Assembly (NCBI GenBank): GCA_030533445.1
Contig: CM060081.1
Span: 2,003,315 to 2,067,314, forward strand
Source of the DNA: Cyprinodon diabolis
Lineage: Eukaryota; Chordata; Actinopteri; Cyprinodontiformes; Cyprinodontidae
DNA: 64,000 nucleotides
Direction of reading: 5' to 3'
Below are positions 12,274-24,560 of this stretch, one piece after another. The notes below the pieces were generated by a model that had not been told where the DNA came from, made no database searches, and was given only the letters and a program-made list of their open reading frames with translations. The translations under genes and the position numbers were made by a program. Positions within the stretch are counted from its first letter, which is position 1. The number at the start of each line of letters is the position of its first letter.

Positions 12274-14290
12274 TGCATCTCTTCAGATCATAGCAGAGGA
12301 TATAAATCCCTAAGAGAACCAGGAGTTAAATGTGGCTGGAATTTATAAGTGAGCAGTGAGATTTCTAGAAGTTTCTTCCTACAGCAGGAAACTAGGAGCA
12401 GGGCTCTTCTCCAGCTGCTAGCAGCGTTCTAGCTTCTAATGCAAAGCTAGTTAACATTCAACTCTAAAACTGTTTAACAGCTCATCTATCTGTGGATCTA
12501 CCAACATTGTAGGGTCTGAATGATTACACTCTGCAGACCACCATATATTTGTCTCTATTTATAGAGTAAATACAGCGGACCTTCACAATAAGAGCGCTGA
12601 ACTTTATATAACTTAAAGCTCATTTAAACAGCTTCATCATCTGAATAAAGGTCTGATTGTTCAGTTTATAAATGACTTCATTTATTACAGAAACATTCTG
12701 GGTGTGTTGGTCAGAGGGTGACCAAACCATTTATAATATTAAAGCTACTAACGACGACCACAGCAATGGTAACGATGATGCTGGAGTTTAAACCTTGACG
12801 GTCCCACTGCTCTGGTTTGATAAAGTTTTGTTGGTGTGAGAGACGAGGACAAGGAAATTATGTACGAGCATCTATGTCTATGTAGGTTCCTTTCTTTTCT
12901 TTTTAAATAGGATACTGCTGCTGATGGGGTAAAGGTCTTTTGAGCATCACGGTTTTAGTTGTTTGGTTTGTTAGGCTCCATCTTGTTAATAACGTTTCTT
13001 TAACCTCTTACGCCCTGAGGGTCTTTGAAGAAACTTCCTCCTGAATATATGTATTTGAATTAAAGCAAGTTCAGCTCCCAAACTATAAATTGGAAATACA
13101 ATTGTTTGTGTTTTCAGGTGGAACCACTATTTTAAATGTCTGATTTATAGGTGATTAAACAGAGAAAAAATGAAAAATATTTAGCATGGCAAATTTTCTC
13201 CAAAAAACACCATGAAAGCCAATTTGAAACTCTGGATGTACCTCAGATTTTATAGATCCACATCTTGTGTATAAGTCAGGCTAATTTGGGATAAAGAGAT
13301 TTTTCCACAAAGGTGTTAGTGGGCAGTGTGCTCGGCACAGTGCCAGAAGTGGCCAAATTGTGCCAAATTCATTTTTCCGCTCATAAAAGGGAATCTGGTC
13401 AGACAAATATGCTGATTTCCATTATTGGAGACCTTCAGCATAAGGCAAAGCCTTTGCTCTTTACATTTAGCCGTTGTTTCATTGAAATGTACCAATAAAA
13501 TCACCAAACTGAATAGAAAATAAGAATAACGGAGCAGCTTATGTAACGCATGCCGGTTACATCACCCTAATTGGATGCACAATGACCTCCGACCCCTCCA
13601 TGGAAAGGTGAGCCTCTAGTTTGCAATGATGGCGGCCATTAGGGGGTGGGGCTAAAAATGAGTACCTGCTGTTGCATTAGTCCTGCAGAGTTACACGTAA
13701 GGTGGAATTTTGAATCTCGTTTTATTTGTTTACACAGCTATAAAACAAAACGTATTTATGAAAAACAGTTTTGAAACCTGTTTTAGAAATCTAAAAGCCC
13801 TATTTGATAGGCGTGTGGATAAAACACCATGTGACTGTGTTTTGGCCATTTCTAGGAACAGATAAACATCTGTTGGTGTCAGCAGATTTATATCTTAAGT
13901 GGTTCATTTGGCAAAGCCAACGTTTGCACAGCCTGTGGATCTGAAGGACTTCAGCACAATGCTTCAGTTAGAGGGCTTCATTTGTCTGCATCATCATCAT
14001 CATCACCACCACTTTAGTCTGGCTTAGGTGATGCAAACAGCTGATTGTACCGTATTTGGAAAACCCCAGAAGCAGAAGGTTTGCTACCCAATCCTTTACA
14101 TTATTTTGAGCAGGTGATGAATCAGCCAGAAGCTACACCTGCGCCATGTTGGAAGACTCTACCATGAATCACGTCAACAAGTCCGACCCAGGGCACAATA
14201 TTACAGATTTATAAAACCATCTTTAACATATTATTGCTGTTTCTTTTCTCATTTTCCAGCTAAATAGTAACAAGTTTGAACGTTTGGTCA
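12274..14290. other. Unassigned
   Basis: Nothing beyond a short CAT/CAC run at about 13990-14012. No coding or family signature was recognised. Confidence 0.4.
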
Positions 14291-14450
14291 TTTGTTCGCC
14301 ACAATTCTGGATGATAACTTCCTTAGACTTAACTTTCTTAGTTTTATAACAGTGGTAACAGTGTTTAATTTAACTATGCATCATCGTGAACAACAAGTTG
14401 GGGCAGCACCGAGTCCAACCACAAAGAAATTAATGGTCTCGATGAAATTA
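14291..14450. repeat. Unnamed interspersed repeat (copy 1)
   Basis: It shares the ACAATTCTGGATGATAACTT motif and the later AGTTGGGGCAGCAC plus GAGTCCAACCACAAAGAAAT motifs with 24388-24560. No family name can be given from the sequence. Confidence 0.6.
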
Positions 14451-14691
14451 TTAGCAGGTCATGGTGGAGAGAGGGAGAATCATGGGAACCATCAGGACAT
14501 TCTGGCTCCTTATTTACCGTCTGGAGCTTGTTGCGGATCCTGGTAAAGATCCCTAAGCAGTCGTCCCTGCTGGCGGTGCATCATTCTCATTTTTTTCTTT
14601 CTGCTCAACTTCCCATGAATCTGCTTAGATACAGTCCTCTGAAAACAACAGTGACCTATCAGGGCTGGTTCTTCTGCTGGAGGGTCTCGGC

Positions 14692-15080
14692 CATGGGCGT
14701 AGGTTTGCATAGGGACCATAGGGACATGTCCCTACCAAAATTTTGGACGGACCTATTTGTCCCTACCAATAATTGGATGTAAACAACATGTTTATAATTT
14801 ACTATACAGCAGCCGCTTCTTTTCCTCTCGCAGCTTCTCTGCCTGGTAGCTGCAGCTGCTGCTCTTTCCTGTCCCTTTCACATAGCAGCGCATCAACTGT
14901 GCTGCGCGGTTTAACTCTCTGATTATTCTGCCTTAAGTTCCGCCTTCTCTCTTTCTGATTGCGTGTTTTCTAGTCTGTATGTGCGCGCGCGGGTGATTGG
15001 AGCGCGAAAAAAAGACGCTAAAATAAATGAAACTGAAGAATAGTGTCCCTACCAAAGTTGAAATCAAACCTACGCCCTTG
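14692..15080. mobile_element. hAT-type MITE with 8-bp TSD
   Basis: Inverted termini are CATGGGCGTAGGTTTG and CAAACCTACGCCCTTG. The element is flanked by a perfect 8-bp direct repeat GTCTCGGC at 14684-14691 and 15081-15088. The subterminal motif GTCCCTACCAAA occurs near both ends. An 8-bp TSD and CA...TG ends are hAT hallmarks. At 389 bp with no transposase it is non-autonomous. Confidence 0.9.
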
Positions 15081-15308
15081 GTCTCGGCCGCCGTCCCCCG
15101 GACCTCCCTCCAATCAGCAGATGTGTGCAATTAGCCGATTAGGTTGCAACACCACCCGTTTCCCCAAATGTTTACATTTTTCCACACAATTGTGTTTTTC
15201 AGAGACACCAAAAGGATTTGTGTTTTGAGTTATAATCCCCGATACAAATGAAACAAAGGGATGAAGTAATCACTATATAATGAATTGAAGTATCAGCACA
15301 TTTTAGAT

Positions 15309-15534
15309 CAGGGGTGGGCAATTCCAGCTCCTGGGGGCTGGCATCCTGCAACTTTTAGATCCATCCTTGGGCCAACACACCTCAATCAAATGGCTGAATT
15401 ATCTCCTGAGTTAGCAGACTGTTCCTCCAGAGCCCTCTCAATCATCTAGTTACTTGATTCAGGTGTGTTGAAGCAAAGGCATGTCTAAAAGTATCAGGAT
15501 AGCGGCCCTCAAGAACCTGAACTGCCCACCCCTG
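15309..15534. mobile_element. hAT-type MITE (CAGGGGTGGGCAA family)
   Basis: Termini are CAGGGGTGGGCA and TGCCCACCCCTG. The flanks TTTTAGAT (15301-15308) and CTTTAGAT (15535-15542) match at 7 of 8 bases, a slightly decayed 8-bp TSD. At 226 bp it is non-autonomous. Confidence 0.9.
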
Positions 15535-16667
15535 CTTTAGATCTAATGACAGAGCTCACAGCAGTAAAGAGCAATGCAAAGTAAAAAGGAAACCTAAAAC
15601 CTTTGACAATATTAGGGTTATTCTCTGTCCTTCATAAACCTGAATCTAAAAGACAAACAGCCCTTTGAATCCAGCAGTCGGTAAACCAGACCGACCAAAT
15701 CTAGAAAAACCCTCTGAAACGATCATTCAGTCCCACTCAGGCTCACAATAAGCCTGCAAGTCAATGATACTGGTCTCCTTTTGAAGTTCTGAGGGGGCAG
15801 AGTCCGCTCAGGTGAACCCACTTCAGCGCCTTCCACAAACACACCTGCTGCTTTCATCCAGCTGCACTGTGAGCGGCCGCCATCGCCGCGGAGGCGTGGG
15901 GGCATAAAGCAGACTCTTATGGGTTAATAATTCACGCTGGCACACAGCACTTGATCTTCATGGAGGATTTAACTCTTCAATCTCCTCCACATTCCAGAGC
16001 AGCAGCGCCTGCATCCGGGCCCCTGGGAATCCACCCGGGAGCTTCAACAGTGCCCCAGTTTTCAAAGAAAATCCTCGACTGTCCTCAGATTTGGATCATT
16101 ACAGAAATCTGATCACGAACGTGAAGTTTTATTCCGACTTGCATCGGGTCTGGAATTCCTATCTCCTTATGCAACAGGCTGGGAGAGCGTTAGGAATCTA
16201 AAAGCTCCTCTACTAGCAACTGGAATAGGGTTTCCATTAACTGGCATATGGCCCGTTTTAGTTAGGATCACAGGCAGATGTCCTGGAGATTAATGGCAGT
16301 CTAATAGGTCGGTGTTCCAGTCTCAGCAAAAGGTCAGAGGAGAGGATTTCATCTGATGATATACGTCACATTTCATGGTAGAAAAAGACAGAAACAGGAA
16401 ACGGTGATATTGCTTTAATCCTTGGAAATGGCACCATTTGAAGAGGAATGGTAAGGAGTTAACAGATGTTTATACATCCTAATCCCACACACATATAGAA
16501 CTGCTTTCACAGCGGGGAAACTAAGGCCTTCCCTGGATGGCCTTGCATTCATTTTGGGAATAACACTGAGCTCTGTAGGCCGTACGGATGATGCAGTCTG
16601 CAAAGACTTTCCATCCACCTTTGGTATTTAGCTGGAGCAGTTAGAGGTTAGTGCGAGAGAGGCAGCA
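15535..16667. other. Unassigned
   Basis: A short CpG-rich patch is at about 15870-15900. No gene or repeat was recognised. Confidence 0.4.
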
Positions 16668-16917
16668 CACTGCAAAAACAATCTAGAAATATGTAGAAAA
16701 TGACTTTAATTAAGTGTATTTTCCCTCATTTGAGCCGGGAAATAAGAATATAATTAGATAATATGCAACTGAAATAAGACAATTCAATTATTTTTCTCTA
16801 ATTCTAAATGGAAATTGTCTCGTTTGGCAAAGTGTCTCACTTGCCTCCTCAATTAAAGAAAAAATGCACTTATTTTGAGAAAAAAATGACTTGTTTAGAT
16901 TTACATTTTTTGCAGTG
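16668..16917. mobile_element. MITE with CACTGCAAAAA termini
   Basis: Starts CACTGCAAAAACA and ends TTTTTTGCAGTG, an inverted repeat typical of small AT-rich fish MITEs. The flanks share only a weak direct repeat, so the TSD is not confirmed. Confidence 0.75.
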
Positions 16918-17171
16918 TGAGCAGCGTGGAAAGGGCCCCAGTCCATCATAGAAGGGGCCCCCCGACCCCCGTTGTATGTTTATGGACAGGAAGACAAATT
17001 GCGATAACCCGTTAGACCTACGTAAAAATATCACACTTCAATAATGTTCATTAGAATGGGGAAACTAACTGGCAGTATTTAAAAAGTCTAACATAAAAGG
17101 AACTCCATCACTATCTGCTGTTTTTAATTCAAGTTAGCGCACATAAGTTATCGCACAGACTATCTGTATAA

Positions 17172-17657
17172 GGCCGGGCTACACTGTGCGATATGATCAA
17201 TCATCGTCCGCAGCTACTGCTCAAACTGTACGATCAAGCCAAACGGTTTAAAAGTTCAGAGCTTATGATGTTTGTTAAGCTGTACGGACCGATGCTCTGA
17301 TGCGATCTACCTGCTCACACTACAGGTCGGACTCCGCACCAAAAGATGGCGCCGAACAGAATCGTCAACCTGGAAGAAGAGGAACTGCCTTGTTTCCACA
17401 TGCGGAGAGTTTAAGGTTCTGGTAAATCGGCTCGTAGCTCTGCCTCAACAGCGGGATTTGTTCATGAACACCTAATGACATGTCTGATTTTCTCCCGGCC
17501 TTACGATTCCGGACCAGGAGGTGGTTGTGAGAGGCGGATCGCCCCTCGTTACCCCCTGTATACTACACGATGCATGACGCACCCTGAGGCTGAAACGCTC
17601 GCATGAGATGCAAATCGGCCCACTAAGGGCATAAACGTACAGTGTATGCCCAGGCTT
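17172..17657. mobile_element. Small DNA transposon, imperfect TIRs
   Basis: Left end GGCCGGGCTACACTGTGCG; the reverse complement of the right end reads CCTGGGCATACACTGTACG. It is CpG-rich and has no transposase frame. The superfamily is not determined. Confidence 0.6.
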
Positions 17658-17830
17658 AAGCTTGGTTTTACTTGACGCGTCCGTGACGTCTGCACAACTA
17701 ATTGACGCCATTTTGTGCTTCCATGCCCTCCACACAGGAAAATTTGCAACTACGTGGACGGATCCACATAGAAAACATGGCGAGCGAGCAGCAGCTCCTG
17801 CTGGAGAGGCTTCGGTAATGTAAGCATCTA
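17658..17830 (+). mobile_element. Probable DNA-transposon end fragment
   Basis: The sequence GGTTTTACTTGACGCGTCCG and the following GCGGACG-type motif, then ATGGCGAGCGAGCAG, have the look of a widespread fish DNA transposon with a short N-terminal coding start. This is pattern memory only, and no catalytic region is present. Confidence 0.35.
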
Positions 17831-19189
17831 GAGAGATCCCGTGATTTAGCTAATAAATACATGGCTGCGGGAAGTGGAAGGTGCTGCAGTACCCCCTAGT
17901 GACAAGAAGGAGAATTAAAAAACAAATCTATCAAAAATATTTTGCAAAATGTATAAATTTCTTAGGAATATTTTTGGAAATGGTTTTGACTTTTATATTA
18001 TACTATTACATGTATTTGGATTTGTTATCGAATTATTTTGAGGCCTAATCAACACACGTTCATGGAAGATATTGTTGTCATGGCAACATCAAGCAAGCTA
18101 GTGATAACGGCAGCAGACTAGTAGATGCACAAAGTCTGATGACAGAAATGAGGAGGAAATACGGCACAGAAACGCATTTCGGATTCGTCCGCTCATGAGA
18201 CACTTCATCTCCACCACCTCAGAGCGCAGCGGACATATGGACACCTGTAACCATGGCAACCCGTAGGCGCATGGTGCCGCCGCGCACTTTCATATCTATA
18301 TCTGCAGTTAGGCTCATAGATCACCATGAAGTCACTTCCACAGCTCCCCCCTGTTTAAAATGACTTCCACCAGGACTGAATAAATATCACTGCTATCAAC
18401 AGATTTTTTTAAAACTCCAGAAAAGAAAGGAGTGTCGCTCTCGGAGGGTATGAAGACGCTTTGATAAATTTGTAAACAGCTGTGTTTTCTGTAAACAACT
18501 TGTAGTATGTGCTGACTGATGCATTCGGATCAATCAGACATGGAGGTGCCAGGAGCCGTTCTTTCACACCGTCAAATGATGTGCGTCCTTGCTGGTGTTG
18601 AAGAGATCTGGTGAGAATAGTTTGCATAGAGCGCTTTGTTTGTGGAACACAGCAGACCGATGACAGCCTCTTTGCTGTCCCTGCAGCTGCTCCCAACAAG
18701 CAGGAGCCGTGGAGAACCCATCATCCTGAACCATGAGGACAAACTGGCACCTGGGGCCAGTTGTGGATGACGACCCCTTAAACCACTTTCCTTGCACCAA
18801 ACACACTGGAGCATATGTGCTGCTTAGGGTCAAAGGTGGTACGGTTTAGTTAAAGTAAAGTGAGTCGGTCCCTGAACCCTACTGGTGTAGAGGGAACCAA
18901 TTCTTCATCTCTGAACCGTTAGCGTGGAAAAAGATGGGTCTGCAGAAGTTGAGACAGAAACCACCACAACAGGAAGTCAGAGAGGCTTATAGCTTCCTTT
19001 GCCGAAGAAAGATGAAATATTGATTGTTCCTTAAGGGTTCTTTAAAAAGCAAAAGTTGCTCATATTCAGAATTCAAACTTCTGAAAGTTCTTTAAATCTG
19101 AAATGATTCCATCCTGTTCAATAAATGATCAGTGTTTTTAATTCAGAGTCATTTTCATGTGAATGTGCTTTACTGGAGGCATCCATGTT
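17831..19189. other. Unassigned
   Basis: No gene or repeat recognised. Confidence 0.4.
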
Positions 19190-19870
19190 TGTCAAAGAAC
19201 ACTACTGCCACCTACTGGTTAGTGACATTGTCACGGTGCGGTATCGGCTGTTGATCAAGTCCCAGTGCTGTATCTGGTGTTTGTCACAACGCGCTATTAT
19301 CCAAGTCATCTTGAAAACATTCTTCTTCCAAATGTTGGCTACATATTACGTGTTTTTTCTCTGGCCAGAAGTTCGATGGCAAATCCTCCCTCTTCAAGTT
19401 GGCGATCCAACGACCAACCCGTCCGTGGAGGATCAGGAATCAGAAAGGTGGAATAACTCTTTTTTTCACTTTTACCCGATGTATTCCAGCATCCAGCTGC
19501 CATGCACGTGGGCATTGTCAGTTTCACTATAGCTCTGGTGAATTTCAATGGTGAAGTCCTCTGGAAATCTTCAATAATTGTTGTTGATTGCAGATGTGTC
19601 TAGTAGTTCCCATTGATTTAGCTTGTAAAGCGGGGAGAATGGCGCTAGGCTTACCGCGCCGTGACGTCACTAACGGAAGATGGCAGGAGGGAGGGGCTAC
19701 TATATTTGGGCAAAAATGGCGGCTCCCAGACTCAGTGATTACAACAAAAATTATATATATATTTTTTTACTGATTGACGCTAAATTAATTAAATCACCGC
19801 TAACGTATTAGTTTTAGGTATAAATAATGATCCATTGATTATTCCTTGCTGGCCAGACTTTTCCTTTAAA
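19190..19870 (-). mobile_element. THAP-type DNA transposon fragment (copy 2)
   Basis: The minus strand (19339-19548) encodes MPTCMAAGCW followed by a Phe/Pro-rich IPDPPRTGWS stretch, consistent with the N-terminal half of a THAP C2CH zinc finger. The distal Cys/His pair is not visible in frame. The segment shared with 7044-7440 runs from about 19340 to 19870 and includes GTTGATTGCAGATGTGTCTA. It is a longer copy than that one but still only a 5' end. Confidence 0.6.
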
Positions 19871-22156
19871 GGAGAGGGAGCAGCGGTTTGTTTGGAGAGG
19901 TTTACCAAACTGCAGCAAACTAAAGCCAAACTTCACATCATAATGAAGTAGTTTCCTTAGTTTTTTTTATTGTTTTGTTATGTTGAGGCTGCTCAGTACT
20001 TTAAATGACTCCACGCTGGATATTCTACTAGTCTTTTTCCTACTTCCCTCACAGCTTTAAAGTCTTATCCAGGTTATCCAGGATTGGATAACCTGCACTG
20101 TTCCTGGATGGAAAGAAAGGGATTTCAAAGTCCAGATGAAACTTCATCCGTACACCACTTGGCTTTTCATTCCCAAAATAAACACAGAAAGGTCATACAC
20201 TGAGGTCCTGTCATAAAAAACTTCTTGCCACATTATCCAACAGGACGATCTCCACCTTGATAGAGAAAATCATTAACTTCATCTCCAGGTAAACTGCTTA
20301 CCAAGTGAACCAACCCATCCTTCCTTCCTTCCTCAGCTATAAACGCAGCTCAGCAGTGATAGCCTCAAACGCCAGAGCCTGTAATAAACCAGAGCTGTGA
20401 AGCAACATCGCCACTGAACCAAACCGAAACCAAAGTCTGTCAGAAGAACTTTATGATGGCTGAGTCACAATATCCTAGCTTCTCAGATTATTTATAGTTT
20501 GCACAAATGAATCCACTTCAGAAAATAAAGCATCCAAACTTATTTATTTCATGTTCCTCACTAAAAAGGACCGAGTCACACCTGTTCCTGAAACTATATG
20601 TTAGCTTTAGGTTCTTAGATCTCATCAGTCCAGTAAATAATTTATAAAAGGAAAGTCCTGGACATTCAGGCATAGATCTGAACCATCTCTGCTCTGTTTT
20701 AATTTCTAAATCATTAAACCAATCCCACTGTCACACATAGACCAGACCAGGTAGAAACCTGAATGAAACGCTGTAAAGATGAGACATCAGGGCTGGAGGG
20801 GACTGATCCTTACATTGGGCATTAAGGCAACCAGAGCGCGTCAACGCCTTCCAGCAGGAAGTGGTTATAGTCGGCGTACAGTCATGATCCAGGGTTCCTG
20901 CAAATCCTTTCAAATCCTGGTTTTAAAGAAACAGTTCCAGGCTTCACACCTGCATCTCCAACACACTTCATTTCATGAAAATGAATCATCATTCAATGAT
21001 TATTTCACAAATTGATTAATCTGGACATTATTTTTTGGATTAATCGATTAATAATTGGATAGTGAAGGGTTCCTTAAAGAAGAATTTTTACAAAATGAAA
21101 CCAGGTGAAACTAAACCTTTAGTATTTGACAAGTTCTGGATAGAGCAGATTGACAGATGAAATGTTTTTTATCTAAACTTTTTATATATTTCCTTACAAT
21201 CTTGCTAAAAGTGGGTCACTCTGTCAGCTTGTTTTAGAGTCTCTGTACTCCATTAAACGATTAATCAATGACTAAATTAGTTAACGATTATTTCAATAAT
21301 TAATTAATGGAATTAATGAACCTAGTAGGAACCCACAGTAGGAGGGACAGCTGTTGGACGATGGGGAGAGAAGTTACACAATTGTCTTTAAAATAAAAGT
21401 AATCAAAGTCATTATTAATATTTCATCTTTAGAACATTTGCGTTGAACCGATACCAGACTTGCTCAGTATCCAAACATCAGGAGGAAACGGTGTTAGCAA
21501 CACCATGAAACAGCAGCAGACCTACTGATAGAAAACTCACTGCTATCTCCTTCATCTCACGGCAGCAGAAACTATTCAGTCATCAACAATCCCACATTTT
21601 CCCGCTACTCAACTTTATCCAAAAATTAAAACAAAACCTATTAGGATGTTTTGTTTTAGCTTAAAATAAAGATTCCAGGCTGGAATTCATCACCCTCATT
21701 TTAAACTAAGATCTATATATATAAAAAAAATTAACCTAAGACTGTAATCAGAAGGAATTTATTAATTTCCATTTCTCTTTTTTATTAATTTACCACTGAC
21801 ATAACTGCTCTGATAGTTCTTGTTATTCAGCTAGATGATCGGGAAATGAAATTATTATGCCCAAAACAAGAACAGACTTTAATTATTTCTTATTTTAAAG
21901 AGAATAAAAACACCATAATAATCCAGATTAAAACCTATTCTAGATTACAGAGGTCCATGAAGCATCTGCTCACAAATGAAACCAGTGAGAGATCACCTGG
22001 TTGATTTAATGAGAATTAAACTCGTTCTTTTCACCAAAACTTCAGTAATAAAAAAAAATAAAAAATAGACTGAACGTCAACAGGAATAAAATGAAAGAGA
22101 GGATGATGATGATGACGACGATGATGATGATTAGCTCTGAATTAGTTGGCTGGATG
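19871..22156. other. Unassigned
   Basis: AT-rich, with a GAT/GAC triplet run at about 22103-22130. Nothing else was recognised. Confidence 0.4.
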
Positions 22157-23009
22157 CAGGGGCAGATTTAGGAAATTTGGGGCCCTAGGCAAAGACAGGC
22201 AGGGGCCCCTCTGAATGGAGAAGACAACACATAAAACAGCCCCATTCTCCAGATAGAGAAATGTTAATAGAATAGACATCCATTATCTGTTCTAGGTTGT
22301 GTCCCTCTCTTCTTGTCCCTTTTCTTCTTGTTTTCCTCTCTATGTTTTGTACTCAGCTGACTTTTCATGCTGTCTCTAAAGGAATGAAAGATTTTTTCCA
22401 AGCACTAAGCTCACTTAGCTGATTGCTCCTTCCTGTGTTTCCAAAAAGGCCAAAGTAAATAACCCAGTCCTTCTTTTCACTGTAGACAAGCCATGATCTG
22501 CTTATCTGTTCTCCATTTTTCATTTGGATGAAATAATAGCTGCATGAATCATGACAGCAGACAAGATAGAGGAGAGCAGGAGGCGGGGTTACCAATCTAC
22601 TTGCTCTGGAGAGCAGAGTTCGCTGCTTTTAGATGTTGTCTCCAAAGTCTCCAGTAGCAGAAAAAAGTCTCTAGATTTGGCGCTAAGAGCTTTTTAGAAA
22701 TCAAAGTGCTAGAGGGGTCTGAAAAGTGGCTAAATATAGCGACTAAAGCGCTAAGTTGGCATCACTGCTCTTTGCATGGTTTGTTTTCAAATGGTTTGCT
22801 GCTGTCTGTTTGGACCTTTCTGAACATGTGCAGCAAATGGACTGATCCAATATGGTGGACACTGAAGGGGGGGGGCTGAGACACACTTAATATTATCAGC
22901 GTTCTGATGGCATTTTAGCCAAAGGATTTTTATGAAAAACATAGTTAATGTGCATAAATTACTTTTATGGGGCCCCCAGGATCTTGCCTAATGGTAACCC
23001 CCCCCCCCC
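22157..23009 (-). mobile_element. hAT-family non-autonomous transposon (copy 2)
   Basis: Starts CAGGGGCAGATTTAGG and ends GCCTAATGGTAACCCC in a poly-C run. The minus-strand TTF-like remnant at 22365-22595 translates identically to that in copy 1, so both derive from the same deletion product. No TSD was recognised. Confidence 0.82.
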
Positions 23010-23270
23010 ATTATAAGACAATAATGTTTTAAAAATGTCTAGAGAACTAAGGAGGGTTTGATTTTAGACAGAAGCACAGTGCGCAAAAACCATGCAGTTC
23101 TCTATAGCGACCCCTGCTGCAAAGCAGCGGGACTGCAGCCAATGAGCGCGCAGAAGTACAGAGTGAAGGTAGAAATGCATCATGCACAGGTAACCAGCCA
23201 GAGGCTGAACAAACAGCCTGTAAAACTTTGTTTTTCCATCCAGCAGCTGGAAGCAGGCAGACCTACTCAC

Positions 23271-23584
23271 CTTCCACTGATAATCCCTGTTTGGTCCCAG
23301 CTCAGGCCAAGTCCCAGTCCTCCCAGTAGCTCCTCTAAAGTCCCAGTCCTCCCAGTAGCTACTCTAAAGCATCCAGACCGTGTGCCGGAGCGCGCAGACC
23401 TGATCCCGGACCGGGAGCACAGATCCGGAGGTTGAGCTTCAGCAGGTTCCTCCGCCCGCAGCTCCAGCCGCTCAATGGTGTCTGGGACCGGGAGGCGCTC
23501 CGATTCCACCGGCGTCCAAAAGGGGTGGGCAGAGGGGGACGGGACGGTGGTGCCTTCACTGCGCGTGGGATTCCCAAACACCAA
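23271..23584 (-). other. Candidate first exon in CpG-rich patch (minus strand)
   Basis: The only clearly CpG-rich patch in the left 29 kb spans about 23380-23580. On the minus strand it ends in a strong donor, GGAAG then GTGAGTAGG, after position 23271. An open frame starts at 23584 (MVFGNPTRSEG) and reaches the donor in phase 2. A 29-bp unit is tandemly duplicated just upstream of the donor. No protein family is recognised. It may be a coding exon 1, a 5'UTR exon, an lncRNA promoter, or a coincidental CpG patch. Confidence 0.35.
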
Positions 23585-23650
23585 AACCAGTTTGCCTCAT
23601 GGGACTGCATGAGATTCACACATTTATGGAAAATATGGAGAAAACCAACA

Positions 23651-24387
23651 AAACATATTGAAACACTTTAAACAGAAAGACTACCCAGTGAACAGGGGAG
23701 CAATTAATTAAAATAACAGTTTAAGATATTTCAAAAAAGTTAAAAAAAACAACACTAGCACTCCCCAGCAAAATAATATACTACTATCAGGTCAATTTTA
23801 GGGTTGCAGGGACAAAAACCTTAACCCGATGTTTAAGATCCAAACAGGGGATGGAAAACTTTATTATCTTTTTTATCTGTTAAGCTTCCGCAAAGTTTTA
23901 TATATGCATTAAACTGGTTTGTAAACAGCAGAGGTGTCAAAGTCTTAATGTTTATTCCTCCAGTATAAATCCTGCTGTTTACAAACACTTTTGTAGAAGT
24001 GAGAGGATCGAATTCAGCTTTTTACTCCAGTAAAGTGTAAAAGTACCAAGTTTTAAAAACTACTAAAAGTTTTAAAACTACTTAAAGTAAAAGTAATGAA
24101 GGAACAATGTTAGGGAAAGAAGCTTTAAAACTTATACTGGTAGTACGGAAGACAATTAGGGCCACTGAACAAAAATAAAAAATGGTTAACTGATTTTTTT
24201 TATTATGTATTGGTTTAATATTGGGGAAAAAGTCAAAATTAGGACTTTAATCTCAGAATTCTGGTTATTTGTCCCATATTTAACTGAAATGAAATAAAAA
24301 AATCTGTTAACTTTTCCAATTTTTTCAGTGGCCTTAATCGTCTTCCGTAGGTTACTGCACTACCCTGTTAAAGGAACATTTTTCTAC
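23651..24387. other. Unassigned AT-rich DNA
   Basis: No coding or repeat family signature was seen. Confidence 0.4.
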
Positions 24388-24560
24388 AATTCTGGATGAT
24401 AACTTCCCCTGACTTAATTTTCTTTGTTTTATAACTAATGGTAAGTGTCACATTTAACTTTGCATCATATTGAAAAACTATTTATTTTGGTTTGTGGTGA
24501 GCAACAAGTTGGGGCAGCACAGAGTCCAACCACAAAGAAATTAATTGTCTGGATAACACT
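24388..24560. repeat. Unnamed interspersed repeat (copy 2)
   Basis: Second copy of the family at 14291-14450, with a short extra segment between the shared blocks. Confidence 0.6.

Noticed and set aside
9530..12348. ORFs up to 587 codons across 9530-12348 as a real repetitive protein gene
   Set aside because: Open in all three frames purely because the 17-bp unit has no stop codon; no start context, splice sites or unique domain.
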